Below, one piece after another: positions 22,997 through 35,462 of a stretch of 64,000 nt of DNA (positions are counted from its first letter, which is position 1; each line of letters starts with the position of its first letter). The position numbers and the translations under genes were made by a program. Below the pieces are notes generated by a model, which was not told where the DNA came from, searched no databases, and saw nothing but the letters and a program-made list of their open reading frames with translations. The DNA comes from Latrodectus hesperus (lineage: Eukaryota > Arthropoda > Arachnida > Araneae > Theridiidae): positions 79,833,479 through 79,897,478 of the forward strand of contig CM075851.1 of assembly GCA_037975125.1 (NCBI GenBank), read 5' to 3'.

Positions 22997-24271
22997 GTAA
23001 GTTTTGCTGTTTTATATTTACAGACTATTATTATTAAACATTATTTTTTAAAATTTTGGATATTGCTTAGGTAAAACTAAATTATACAGATTTTTATTTA
23101 TAAGCGAAAGAGGAAAATATGCAGTAGTTTTAAAGTTTTAAAATTATAAACCGTGCAGTTTTAAGGCACTGAAAACTTATTGTCCTTTTTAATTAACGAA
23201 TCCTTTCGAATTAAAATTAACTTACAAATTGAATGAAAAATATTATTTTATTGTTTTAAAAAGAATGCATATAAGTAAAGAAAGACCATATAAGTAAAAA
23301 AAAAACTCATTTTCTTATTTGGTTCTTTTTTACTTATAAGTAAAAAAAATTAATATAAGAAAAAAAAAACTATCATACATGAATTATTGCATATCTAATA
23401 TTAAACCTTAAATCATAGTTTTGAAAACAGTCATTCCTTTTCTAAAATATTTCAACAACGAACACATATCTTTCACATTTTCTATTGATAGTTTATAAGC
23501 ATTTTCTTTTACAAAGAATTCCTCCTGGAAACAGAATCTTCCATAAAATGCTTTCAGTATAAAAAATTTAGCAAGAAACACAACAAAATAATATTGAATA
23601 CTGTCGTCTTTAAAGTTATCGATTAATCAACTAAATGTAACGTCCAATAGAGAAGAAAAAATTTAATATTTTACAGCATTTTCACCAGTCAGTTTTGTTT
23701 TTATATCGTCTTTTGAAGTAAAACTGACTTTTATCAATTTTATGCGTGAAACAATTCAGTTTATTTTGTAACTCTATGTTTTTATTGATTTTTGTATCAA
23801 AACATTGTTTTTTTTTTCCTTTTTTATTGCATACTTTTTTGACTGCTGACTTCTGGCAACTGTAGCCAAGCTAACATTCTCCTAATTTTGAACTACATAT
23901 GAGGGACGAGGTCACTACCTGAAGAGTTATTCTTTTTATCAAAAATTCGAGCTACAGCAGTATACTTTACGAAAGATTAACGAGAATTGGTTTTAACTAT
24001 ACAATGTTTTTGGTAGGCATAGTATCGAGCCTACTACCCTCAAACCTAAATCACGTTACTATTGCAGCAGAATTTTTCTAGTAATTATTATAAAGTCATA
24101 ACTTAAATTGTCTCAAGTTTTCTTTAAAGTGATATCCAAAAGTCAAAAAAGTCATATCAAAAAATATTTTTGGATGCAACGATACAATAAAATTCTTTTC
24201 ACAAATACTACATTTTTTCCTCAATAATTATTCCCTTTTTCATTTTCTAAATTCTAACTTTGCCCAGAGTT
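22997..24271. other. AT-rich DNA, possible intron
   Basis: Begins with GTAAGT. Contains a repeated ATAAGTAAA motif near 23270-23350 and a less AT-rich, non-open patch at about 23850-24060. No exon with paired splice signals was convincing here. Confidence 0.5.
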
Positions 24272-24340
24272 AATTAAGGTCACAGTAGTTAAGGAAGGAA
24301 AAGTGTCGTTTCATTGATTGGAAAGCAGCGAGTTCGATAC
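24272..24340 (+). mobile_element. tRNA-like segment, possible SINE head
   Basis: A D-arm-like TAGTTAAGG, an anticodon-type stem (TTTC/GAAA) and a B-box-like GAGTTCGATACC occur at roughly tRNA spacing. The acceptor stem does not close, so it is not a functional tRNA. Best explained as a decayed tRNA-derived SINE head. Confidence 0.3.
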
Positions 24341-24396
24341 CTCACCAGTCGAATTCCATCTTGCTGAACATCATTTTTTTCTACTCGAGAAGAGGG

Positions 24397-24404
24397 TATA
24401 AAAG
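24397..24404 (+). promoter_or_regulatory. Strong TATA box
   Basis: TATAAAAG in the context GAGGGTATAAAAGGG is a strong RNA polymerase II TATA match, with a plausible start near 24427 (CTGACATTAAACTC). Downstream, an ATG at 24488 opens 18 codons ending exactly at GTGAGT (24542), a donor-like site. Either a host promoter or an LTR/transposon promoter could look like this. Confidence 0.45.
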
Positions 24405-24665
24405 GGATTATACCACTCTGACATTAAACTCCTCAGCTGAACGAGGCCGAAAACTATTTAGTGATTAGCTACGTTTAATTTTTTTGAATGTCCAAAATAA
24501 GCAGTCGAAAATGTACTAAAATTACCAACATTGCATACTGTGTGAGTGAAATAATTTCACTTTTATTTTAATTTTAATTTACTTATTTTATTATTATTAT
24601 TTCATAAAAAAGTGCTTGATAAGAAATTTAGTAATGGCGAAATGAGTATTTGTTTTCAACTGCAG

Positions 24666-24787
24666 AATTTTTTACATAAAACTTGGCAATTTCGAAATTT
24701 ATCCATTGGATCTAAAATGGGATGCCAAAGATAATTTTCATAATCTGAAAATATCACATGATTATCTAGATTCATCATTGCTTACTG
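24666..24787 (+). CDS. Candidate exon, unidentified
   Basis: Flanked by TTTTCAACTGCAG and GTAAGA. In the frame entering after two bases of a codon it reads 40 residues without a stop, with protein-like composition (IFYIKLGNFEIYPLDLKWDA, then SHDYLDSSLLT). The frame stays open past the donor to a TAA at 24841-24843. Its phase does not join directly to the exon ending at 22996, nor to the short 24488 frame, so a missing exon or an error in one call is required. No family is recognised. Confidence 0.3.
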
Positions 24788-24926
24788 GTAAGAACATGTT
24801 CATCGGATTTGAAGTTCTTGGGTTTCAAACTGTTGATCAATAACAGAGGTAAATTTTGACTTCGTGTTATAGAGAATTAATAGCAACAAAGCATTTTTAT
24901 CTTCGACCACAAACTATTGCCTTTAG

Positions 24927-25022
24927 GAGGAATATTTCATAGGCAGAGCGTCGAATGCACATACGGAAGCACAACACTCATCGCAGATTAGTCTGAAGAC
25001 GGACAGAGAATTTTTATTTCTG
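24927..25022 (+). CDS. Candidate exon or conserved patch, unidentified
   Basis: Follows CACAAACTATTGCCTTTAG and precedes GTATGC. In the frame starting with its first base it is open for 32 codons (EEYFIGRASNAHTEAQHSS and onward) and is in phase with the exon ending at 22996. In the frame required by the 24666 exon it stops after 21 codons. The patch is much less AT-rich than its surroundings. It could instead be a regulatory element, since it contains ACCACAAAC, a Runx-like site. Confidence 0.2.
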
Positions 25023-25104
25023 GTATGCGCATCTGTCAATGTGCGTGCTTAAGAGTTTTCCCCGTTTCCCTCTAGAAACATGTGACGTGAATAATAATCT
25101 ATAA

Positions 25105-25140
25105 AATATTCCCTCAAAAAGCAATATATGAGGGAATATT
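25105..25140. repeat. Short perfect hairpin
   Basis: AATATTCCCTCA (25105-25116) and TGAGGGAATATT (25129-25140) are exact reverse complements around a 12-base loop. No U tract follows, and there is no sign of a longer microRNA precursor. Confidence 0.75.
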
Positions 25141-25571
25141 CAAATCCTTACAACAATGCAAGCTTTTAAAGCAACAATTAATTTATTGGGTTTGCATTAT
25201 GTTGATTCAAATGGCTTGTAAGCAATTTATTTATGAAACATTTTTAATATATTAAAACTGAGAATATATAGGTGAAAAAAAGAGTCATTGAGGTAATACA
25301 GAAAAATTATTTTATGACTTAAATTGCGAGTTGTAAAGATATTTTCCTGCATTGAATACAAGAGTTACTTATAATTATATTGGTATAACAAATATATAGA
25401 TAAGTTTTTAATTGTGTTAAAATGTATAAGAATATATAATTAACATATTTTAATAATTAAATAACTTACCAGCATAATTTATTATTCACTTTATTTTAAA
25501 AACAGTATTCATAAGTTTTATTCATTCAAGCATTTTATATCACATGCGCATAATTTTTCCCCGATTTTTTA

Positions 25572-25622
<51 letters not shown>

Positions 25623-26219
25623 AAATTGGAATTATATTTTATTCCCTGCGAAATCCATTTGAATATTAATTAATAATTCTCTCTCTCTCTCTCTTCAACT
25701 TTATCCATAAAATACCTATGTTCTGTTTGTTATGGGGAAAATGTTTATTTTAAATAATGTAAACTTATTAAAATTACCACGTTTATTGAAATACTCTAAA
25801 TTAAATATTTTTTGTTAGAAAATGTATTGGTATTTATGTCACTTTTAATGTGATTTAAATTTTGTGTGGGAATTTTCATTAACATACTTAAATAATACTA
25901 TTTATTAATGTTTTTAAATGTATTTAATTAATTAAATTCAGCTACAAACTTATTTATGCTTTCCATGTAGGCAACAATGGTAGTAAAGTGTGCAGCACTA
26001 TTTGGTTGTTTTACTGTTCATCATGTGCAATCAAATTCAGGATACCCCTACCCCTAAACTTTCCTTGGAACATTTCTATTTAATTTAGAAGTCAAGAAGT
26101 ATTTACGTATAATTAACGAACCTGAATTACAATATAAAAAGTTAATGCATCACCAAATGAATGCCGACATAATTAATCGGTAATGGGCTTTATATTGTAT
26201 CGCACATTCTACAGGCATA
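25141..26219. other. AT-rich intergenic DNA with microsatellites
   Basis: Contains a (TA)n tract at 25573-25619 and a (CT)n tract at about 25679-25694. No gene is recognised. Confidence 0.65.
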
Positions 26220-26460
26220 ATAAAAAAGTAAAATGGGAATTCCATTTATATTCTTAATGGAACACACATCTCGTTAAAGATTCTTTATTCCAAAGAAATA
26301 CCGATGGCAAAGGAGAAAAATAAGTCAATTCATTCAACAAGGCTGTGTACCTATCTCCAAAGGAAATGCACGGGGAAGAGACAACTGTATTTATCTTGTT
26401 TCCTATGGCAACAGCTCCTCGACAACCGAGATAAATCGTTAATAACTTAAACACGAGTGA
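26220..26460. promoter_or_regulatory. Denser non-coding patch with a second X-box-like site
   Basis: GTTTCCTATGGCAAC (26398-26412) fits the RFX half-site arrangement GTNRCC-(0-3 bases)-RGYAAC, with a three-base spacer and one mismatch. It lies in a patch of balanced composition. The 66-codon minus-strand open frame across it has no recognised motif. Interpretation as regulatory DNA is inferred only from composition and the motif. Confidence 0.25.
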
Positions 26461-27435
26461 TTAATCCCACGGTTCTCATAAAACTAAACTTAATGCAAGG
26501 AATGTGTAAACAAAGTGTTGCTAGGCTTATATTTACTAAGCACTTTGAATTTGATATCCCTATAAATAAATTTAAATTGCTAATTTTTTGCGATATATTA
26601 AAGCTATATTGATTTACATTTAGAGTGCTTTCGTATGCGATATAAAATATTGAGATTTGCGTATATTATCTTTTTTCTTTCTATAATAATGTTGTTTTTT
26701 ATTCGATATGAATATATTAACGTATCAGGTAAACTGAATATTTAAATAAATACAGTACTGAACATTTATTATCTTTTGTTTCAATAATATAATACTGTTT
26801 TTATTTCATATTAATATATTAATGTATCAGGTTTACAAAGTATTTAAATAAGGGGCTGTCAATTTCGGAACTTAGTGTTCATATTTATGCAATCACATTC
26901 TTGCCTTCATCAAGATAAAATCACAAGATTTAATTCCTTATATTAAAAAAAATAAAATAAAAAAATAAAGTACTGGAGTTAAGCCTGCTTTTTTAAGAGG
27001 CATTTCATTATTATTATTATTATTAAAGGATGTTATAGTACATAACAATCTTTCCTGAACAGCAATTAAGAATAATTAGAAGATATCATAATGAGCTTTA
27101 TCAATACCTAACAGTAATATGTTGAAATTTATCAAGTTGCTTTCTCAAACCTCAAAATATTAAAACTCTTAATATAAAAATTTATCTTTTTTTATTTTAT
27201 TATTATTATTATTTTTGCTGAGATGTCAATAGAAATATTTTGATAAAACGCTTAACACATCTACATTAAAATTTTCTTAAGGAAAAAGTATTAAAGACTA
27301 ATTTTGTCACAATTCCAGTATGTCGATCACAAATGGCAAGTCATCGCTTCATAAACTATTAAAAATTATTTAAATATACATTTATTAGAATATATGTTCT
27401 TTGCTCCTTGTAATTTAAACTGCAGATCATATTAA
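26461..27435. other. AT-rich intergenic DNA
   Basis: No gene is recognised. ATT trinucleotide runs occur near 27006-27025 and 27198-27212. Confidence 0.65.
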
Positions 27436-27725
27436 TACCTGGATGACTATTGTCCCAAAAAACAAAGCTAGAATGTCACGACTGTTTATGTGTCACGAAG
27501 ATGAAAATTTATTTCAAAGGGCGAAGAGTGTCCCGTTATTGACCGCCACAGGATGAAACTCGAATATCCAATAGCAGCAAGTCGTTAATATGCAGCTAAT
27601 GCCAGTGGTAATGTCTTATTTGCGTGATAAAAATAGCACGCGTAAATACGGAGGCAAAGCAACTGCTAAAATATTCCTAACGCGTGACACTTGGGAAACG
27701 GTAACAATTTCCGGATATCCTAAGT
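27436..27725. promoter_or_regulatory. Possible enhancer-like patch
   Basis: About 290 bp of balanced composition with stops in all frames, so unlikely to be coding. TGTCACGA occurs twice 20 bp apart (about 27474 and 27494). ACGCGT-type cores occur twice (GCACGCGTAAA and AACGCGTGACA). A Runx-like ACCGCCACA and a homeodomain/POU-like TTAATATGCAGCTAAT lie between. This density of distinct transcription-factor-like words is typical of arthropod cis-regulatory modules, but no single word is diagnostic. Confidence 0.3.
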
Positions 27726-28461
27726 AATTTTAGTTAAAGGTAATTCTTTCATCATAATTAGTTCCATTATTCTAACCATCTTTACAACTGTAGCAAAACT
27801 TTCATCAAGTTTTTTTTCTTTTCAGTTGCAGAATGTGATGCCATCATATCTATGCCATTTTACAAATATTATGGATGTTGAAATTTTTTTTATTATAAAA
27901 TTTGGCCTTCACTTTAATTATACATAAATATTTAAATTATCAATAAATACTGAATATATGAATTTTTTTATTATTACTTACCCTATTTTTCTTGCATAAC
28001 TTGTTAGAAATTTCTGTCCTGTTCTATGATTGTTAATTTTGCAATGTGAAAATTTTGAGGATTCAGTCCTAATCCAGAATAAACTATATAGAAACTGTTG
28101 AATGTGAATTAAAAAATCGTAAACTAAGATAATATTGTAAATTTTTTACCCTTACGTATTACCTACATAACAGTTATAAAATTTCTGGTAAAAATATGAG
28201 TACGGTACTTTGGCACCAAGAAATAAATAACATAAAATCTGATGATTGTTGGAAGAAATAATTACTGTCTGAAATAACCCAAATGAGACTTAACAAAGAA
28301 ATATTTTATACTTTTTTTGTATAGTTAAAACTTCTTGGTCTTTCTTTCATACACAGAGACATTTACATGATTTTTTATCATTTTATTTATATATCTTCCT
28401 AATTGTTGGACAGTCGAACAGACGAAGATTGTTGTAAAGCATATGAACATTTGACATGTCT
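27726..28461. other. AT-rich intergenic DNA
   Basis: Nothing recognised. Confidence 0.65.
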
Positions 28462-28680
28462 TGCTTTTCAAAAGTACTTTTATTAGATAAGCCATGTTTA
28501 ATCCTTTTCATTTTAGACTGACACCTTATAATGTGTCAGTTTAAAATGAAATATTGAATAGAAAGCAAAATATATGTAGAGAGAACAACTTATAAAATAG
28601 AGAGCAACATAAAACACTGTTGCTTTCCAAGAGTACTTTTGTTAGATAAGCCATGGTTAATCCTTTTCATTTTAAACTGA
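28462..28680. repeat. 60-bp direct repeat with an inverted partial copy
   Basis: 28462-28521 and 28621-28680 are near-identical (both contain TTAGATAAGCCATG followed by TTAATCCTTTTCATTTTA). Between them, GTGTCAGTTTAAAATG (about 28533-28548) is an inverted copy of the CATTTTAGACTGACAC end of the first unit. The layout suggests a small foldback element or a repeated local rearrangement. Confidence 0.8.
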
Positions 28681-29436
28681 TAACTTTTAAAAGGGTGCTT
28701 AAAAACACCTGTTGTTCAATGGTATTTGAAAATTCACTTTTATATGCTTTTCGTTGATTGCAAACAACATTCAAATGTTGGGAAGGCCATTTCAAAGAGA
28801 ATTTTCGTTAATTTTAACTTTAAAAAATTAATTATTAGCTTTAAATTACATTTTGGTCAATAGATTTTGACTGAAAAATCCAACACCATATATTGGAAAT
28901 ATTCTTTTAATTTTTGAATAAATAAATTACGTTTTAAAATTAGTTCCATTAATTGTTATAAAGTTATACAGTTTTGTCTATAATGTTTTCATTCTGCGCT
29001 AAAATCACAATAAAAGAGATTAGTTTCCTCAAACTTATAGATTAAAAGTGGGAAATATTATAAGTGCTCAGATACATATTAATTTAAAAAAAACTTTTTG
29101 AGCATTTTTATGTTTATTAATTTCAGTAATTTAAGTTACATTGTAAAATTTCTCTCATAAGCAAAATTATTAGTTTTTAAAATTCCATAAACTATTAACT
29201 TAAAATTTGTAAAATATAAGGGGGTTAGTATGTATTCATTAAGTTTCGAATGAATGTAAATTTTATGCACAGAATAGGGGACAATATACTGTATCAAAAA
29301 GCACATTTTCAGTTATTTACACCTCATAAAATTTTCTATAGATATTTTTCTTCTCATTGCACTACCAATAGTTGTCCAATATACTAATGCACTTCATTTA
29401 TATCCAAATAAAAGAATCACAACTGTAACAGTTGTG
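28681..29436. other. AT-rich intergenic DNA
   Basis: Nothing recognised. Confidence 0.65.
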
Positions 29437-29700
29437 TTATCGTAGAGCTGAATCAAAATTGTCGACAAATTTTGATCTAAGCATTAACGTTTGATATTCT
29501 TGAATGGGAAGAGGATTTTCTCTCCTTGTTTCCCCTTTTCCAATTTTACTCACTTTCTTCATTATCTTGGTGTTTTCTGGAGACAACTGTGGAATGAACA
29601 GGACCTTATCTATTGGGATCTGACGCATCGAGACCTTTTGGACCTAGTGTAGGCTTTCCTACAACAGGGGGATAAGTAGAAACAACAACAACAATAACAG
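29437..29700 (-). other. Unclassified ORF-like patch beside a CAA-rich tail
   Basis: On the minus strand, a pyrimidine-rich tract ending TGTTGTAG (about 29660) is followed by an open frame from ATG 29628 to TAA 29437, 63 codons. It starts MRQIPIDKVLFIPQLSPENT and contains KKVSKIGKGETRRENP; a donor-like GTGAGT lies within it. On the plus strand the patch ends in a CAACAACAACAA run (29681-29695), as many tRNA-SINEs and retroposons do. Exon and plus-strand SINE tail are both possible; I cannot decide between them. Confidence 0.25.
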
Positions 29701-31589
29701 TACTTAACCATTGTCTTTGACAAATTTCCCCAAGAAAAAGATCACAAACTGTAAGGTCTAAAATATTTATGGTTTATATAACAAGACCCAAATAATTTTC
29801 TATTAATGAATAGTCATTTTCTAAATTGCTATTATTCTGCTGCTCAAGTAATCTTAATGAAGAACAATGATGTAAGCAAAGCTTTTAAAATATGGTCTTT
29901 TTAATAATCATTAGACATATAGTTAGCGATCATATAGTTTAAGCTTCTTTTCCACATCAAAACACAATATTCACTGTGAATTATTTGGTTATAGAGAAAT
30001 AGCAAGTTTATAAAGTACGTATAAACTATTTAACTCACATAAAATAACAAAGTCCATATGAAAGGATATTTCATGTATACTTAACATATGTAATTAATCT
30101 GTAACTAAATATCCTTCATTTTACTGATATAAAATATATTTGAATTTTACAGGTGAACGATACTTTTAATTTAAAATATGCATCGATTTTAAAATCCATT
30201 TTGTTTCAAAAGTGCTTTTTTTCCTGTAATGTCACTGACATTTATTTTAATTAATATGCAAATGAGGTACTTTAAGTGAATGGTAAATTAGATGCGAGAC
30301 AATATTTTAATGCATTTATCATAAGCAGTAATTTTGGAGCCTATCTTAATATATTTATTTTTTTATTTCTTTCTTTTTATTTTAGTAATTTAAGTTACAT
30401 ACAAAGATTTGACCACGGCAAAAATGTTTTGAATTGAAAGTATTCCAAACTATTAATTTAAAAATTCATTTAAACTAAGAAATCTTATCAACGCTAAATT
30501 TTCAGATTGAAAATTAAAAACTGAAATACTAAAAACAGTTCTGGAGGAAATCTCATTTCATATTAAAAAAAATATTGTAAAAAATGTATTTTGTCATAAG
30601 CGTTGAAGTCTTTAAAATGTGTTATAAGAAATAAAAATGTGATGTGAAAAATTATATTCCACCACTTCATTTCAAAAAAAGAAAATAACTGAGAAAGTAA
30701 TTTATTTTCTTAGAGGGGGATAAAAGAATTCCTGACTTCTTTCAGCGCTTCGGTCCTAGACAATGATTGAATACTTTGTTTGAGCGAGTCCATTATGTTT
30801 TGTTCATACAAACTTTGTTTACAAGGAAATGAGTTATTTTGAAGAGCTTGTTAGATTTCTTAGCTTAGTTTCCGAATGAAATTTTAAGCAATAAAAATTA
30901 CTTTTGTTCATCCAGTTGAAAGATTTTAAGTGTTTCTTATTTTTTATGAATTGTGCAGTCAATGTTGCTGTGTGTCAAGTATATTTTTTCCACGATTAAA
31001 TAAACTATGCTAGTTAGTAAGAATATAATATTTGTAATGTTTTTACTAGATTACAGCATATCATGTTCAATACAAGAGACAAATTACTTATATTAAATTA
31101 AAAATAAATAACCAAGTTAAAAATTAGACTTTTTAATCTTAAAATCTTTTTATTAAAAGTTTCATAAAATATAGTTATTTTATTTTATAATTTTTTAGTA
31201 ATTTTTGATAAAAAAATGTATAAAATATTTGTCGTTAAAATTGTAGAATTTAAGCGTTTAGATACGTAAAATAACAAAAGTAATTTTAGTTTATGGTATT
31301 GAAGTGTATTTGCAAAAACACATAAACTATTTGCATATGTTACTACATTTAATTAATTCATTATTGATAAAAACAAAAATTTTTCTTGCATTATACATAT
31401 AACACATATTATTCAAAACTTTGTTATAATACATTAAACTGTACAAAAAAGTAAAAACGAATAAGTGATACAAACGTATTCATAAATGAGAACATATATC
31501 TTTTATATAGTCAAAGAAGCATTAAAATAAATACGTTTAAAGTCAAAAATATATTAATTTTGATTAAAATTAATTTGAAACACAATTTC
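29701..31589. other. AT-rich intergenic DNA
   Basis: Nothing recognised on either strand. Confidence 0.65.
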
Positions 31590-31905
31590 ATTAAAATGAA
31601 ATGAAATCGTTGTTGTTGCACCAGCATGCTTCCCTGTACCAAGTTGAGTTCTACCAGTTAGATAGAGGCAGCAGGGTGGAATTTTAATGATTTTGAAGCA
31701 AGGACCTTGCGAAAGGCCCCCAATACTTTGTCTGCCAAACACAGAGGTATCATTTCACTTGGAGGACATTGTGACCATGCCCAGTTTTAACGTGCACCAG
31801 CCACCATTAGCAAAACGACGAATCTTCGGTTAGTCTAGGATTCGAGCTCACTACCTTCCGTTGTGAGAACGACGCACTAACCAACCAGGCCATCGCGACG
31901 CCTTT
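31590..31905 (-). mobile_element. tRNA-derived SINE, near complete
   Basis: On the minus strand the head begins near 31905. An A-box-like ATGGCCTGGTTGGTTAGTGCG is followed at tRNA spacing by a B-box-like AGCTCGAATCC. A 200-bp body and a tail with CAACAACAACG then ATTTCATTTCATTTTA follow, ending about 31590. The block stands out from the surrounding AT-rich DNA. The open frame inside (62 codons) is incidental. RNA polymerase III would transcribe the head; LINE enzymes in trans would be needed to move it. Confidence 0.7.
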
Positions 31906-34900
31906 CAAGTTTAAAAAGCTCATTTTAAATATTATTTAAGTGCAAAAATAAATGCAAATTGCATCACAATTGTGTTAATTGCAAATCTCAAACTGTGTTA
32001 AATATAAGCAATTAAAAAGGAGCTTTGAAAGTGTATCATATGTAAAATATCCATGAATCTCTAAAACAAAATTGGAGAAAATATTTCCTTTATCCTTGTT
32101 AAATGACTAAAATATAAAACTTTTACACAAACAGGTTATTTTTCATGTCTTTGATGTGAGCACTTATATGCCCTGCTTTTTTAAAAACATTTATAAAAAC
32201 ATTTTTAAAAAATGCAAAAAGCTGAAAACATTTTTTATATACTGTACAGAATACTCCAGCGAAACAGGTGAGTAAAAATTAACATAAACTGATATTCAAA
32301 CAAATTTAACAATATATATATTTATTTTGATAGAATTTTTCTTATGAAAATAACCCTAAACTCTGTTAATATTGTATTTTTTATGAATTTATGTCACATA
32401 CTTAAAATTCTTTAATTGGTTGTCAGTAGTGCAATGTGAAAGCTTCATTTCTCTAAATAATTGAATTGCAAATACACTTAATAAATATAATAACTGTATG
32501 ATGAGCTACTGATGGTTATTATTTGAGATAACAGGTGAAAAATTTCTATCAAATAATTATAAAACAGAAATTTTTTTAATTCCAAGTTCGTATAATTCTC
32601 TTTCATGAAATCAGCCTCCCTTAAAAAGTAAATTTTAGCAGAAATTAATGTAAATGTGTAGGGGCTGTCAATTATTGTACTCTTGAAAGTATGTGACGTT
32701 GATAAATAACAACAAACTTTAGCAGGTTGAATGTCCATTCAACAAATGCCTGCTTACAACGAGGACGTAAGCTTCATTTTTGTATAACCTGTTAGCAATA
32801 AAATTTTATTGCAGTTGTTTTTTATAACTGTATGCAAAAAAGCGAAAACTTTAATTCATAAAATATTAAACATGCTCAATACATACAATTACTAAACATT
32901 TATCTTCAATAGACTCTTAAATTTATGTTGAATATCACCTGGAACTAACATAAAACATTGACAGAATTGAAAGTATCTAAATTTTAAATACCTGATAATA
33001 TAAATACCTAATAGCTAAAATTTAATAAGCTTTTGAATAATAATATACTATTTTTCAAAACTTTATTAATAATTGTAAGAAAGCTTTCAAAATTTTTGAA
33101 TGAATAAATTTGTATAATTTTTATATTTTTTAATATTTAAAACTTTACCCGATAATTATAATTAATATAAAACACATTGGTACCACAAATAAAATGAATT
33201 AACTCCATCTTAGATAAAATAAGTGAAAAATGTGGAAATGCATTATTACTTTATTTTGAAATTCTAATTCTAATTTGACCTTTGTTTAGTAATAATTTTC
33301 AGCTCTACGCTAGTATTTTGAACAGAAGCTTAGTTTCAATTAAAATAAAAATGAAAATAAATGAAAATTCATAATCAAGCTATGTTTTCTTAAAAAATTT
33401 TCAATAAGATTAAGAAACATACAAAAAATTACTTAGAAGGTGAAATTATAACGAAAGTTAATATGCATTTATCAATAAAAACATACCCGAAAACATGAAA
33501 CAGAAATAATTAGAAAATAAATTATTTATTTTTATAAATAATCTTTTATGGGAAATATAAATAATTGAAAACTGTAAAAAAAATTTATGTGTTCATCATC
33601 TTTTAAAATTCTTATCGAGAAAACTTAAAATATGTAAAAATGGCAACATTTCTATTACAAGAAACAAATAAAATTATTATCTTTAAGTAATTCTATTTAT
33701 TAATTTCTAATACGTCTTGAGTTTTTTTCTTTTTTAATTTATTACTTGAGAATAAAATGTAGATATTATATTTAATGCTGTTATGTAATAATCAAGACTA
33801 TGAAAGTTGGTACATCATTAAGAAAATATAAAAAAACGAAATACTAAATAAATCAGTAAAAATAAAAACTCTTCAAAAGAATACTTTTTCAATTAGAAGT
33901 CTTTCAATATTTAATTTAAAGAAAGCTCTTTTTAAGAAGTAAATATGTTTCTCATATTTTTTTCTTTTTGAAAACATGTTTTCATTCTGAGTTCTGCTGT
34001 TTCTTTTCATATTTCTTTAGAATTTAATATTTCCGAGCTTATGTTACAAGTTTCAGCATTTTCTTAATTAAATGTGGAAAATATGCATGTTATATAATGA
34101 ATAAAAACTGAATAAGGAAATACTAGAGTGACAAAATATATTACATATTTTTAAAAATGTAATGAAAAATAACATTTTACATCAAATTATTAGCATAACG
34201 TGATTTATATTTAATTATATGAAATGGAATACAAGCAAATTGGGTATTTTGATGGCATTCAAATATTAACTCCAATTTTATTTAAAATATTTATAATAAA
34301 ATATTACCTTAAAATAATCTAGAAATGACATTTTTTCTCAAAAAAAAAATTTATTAACTTTTTACATAATTTTTCACTATTTATAATTTATTTAAAAATT
34401 CTACTGAATTTTAAAAAATAAAATTTTTTATATAGAATTACCTTCATATCTAGAAAAAATTTTATGAAAAAAATTTCGAATAAAATAGAGAAGTTTTCAG
34501 CAAATTTAAGAGTCACTGAATAAAACATGAGAAATGAAATGTGATTTAAGCCTTATATGTAAATTATTGTAACAATTAAAAATTTGTTATGGCACAATTT
34601 TGTCAATAAATTACAAATTTATCTTTTTAAAATTACAAAGATGATCAGAATGTATTAAATGTTAAATTTATTGTCTAAGATGTGATTATAATGTTAAGTA
34701 AAGTCATGTCTAATTTACTAACTATTCTTTATTTTGGATGTTTTCGTATGAAAATGTTTTCAAATAATGTAATCATGATACTTTATAAATATACTTTCAC
34801 TTAATAATATTCTAATATCATCTTGCAAGAAAATTGTGGTTTTCAATTGATACATTTCCTGCACACAAATTCCTTAAAAAACTATTTCATTAATTTATTT

Positions 34901-35185
34901 CTTAGCCTGAATAAGACTTTTAAAATATTTCATTTTGATAAATTCTGCACTAGATTATTAAGATAAATTGATTTTATTAGATTTATGGTATCTTAATGTT
35001 ATGTAGTTAGAGTTTCAGAACATTTGTGGAAATTTAAAAGTAACGAAATAGCAATGGGAGTGGGTATCCACTAAAAATCTATAACATTTCTTCCAAATTA
35101 ATATCATATGTTGATATGGATAACAATGATTTTATAGAAATTTATTTACATTTGCTTATCATACAATTTTAGGGTTAGAAAAATG
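31906..35185. other. AT-rich intergenic DNA
   Basis: Nothing recognised. An 86-codon minus-strand frame at 32478-32738 ends in a serine/tyrosine run and has no motif. Confidence 0.65.
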
Positions 35186-35189
35186 TCGG

Positions 35190-35462
35190 TTGCTTCTAGA
35201 GGTAAATATGAAACTTCCGGGAAATGATAACAATGAGGTGTCAAATAGCTATAGATCAATTGTAATTAAATTGAATAGAAAATTTGTCATCAATAAGGTA
35301 TTCAATATGTTGACCGTAATAGCCTTGATGAGCCCACTCCCGTTATTTGGGTGGTGGTCATTTGATCCCTTACTCTACGTCTCAGTAATGAATGTGAATA
35401 CCAACAATTTCCACTTATTATTAGAATTCATTAGAAATCTTTCATGTCAACAATATAAGTGA
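35190..35462 (+). other. Unclassified 90-codon open frame
   Basis: Follows a CTTCTAG acceptor-like end near 35199. The middle has a hydrophobic stretch MLTVIALMSPLPLFGWWSF, which could be one membrane segment and superficially resembles the end of helix 4 in class A receptors (proline pair, then GW). Nothing else supports a receptor, and the size is near the chance range. Confidence 0.15.

Noticed and set aside
35190..35462. G-protein-coupled receptor exon
   Set aside because: Only one hydrophobic segment with a PLFGW-like word; no DRY, NPxxY or disulfide context, and no adjoining helices.
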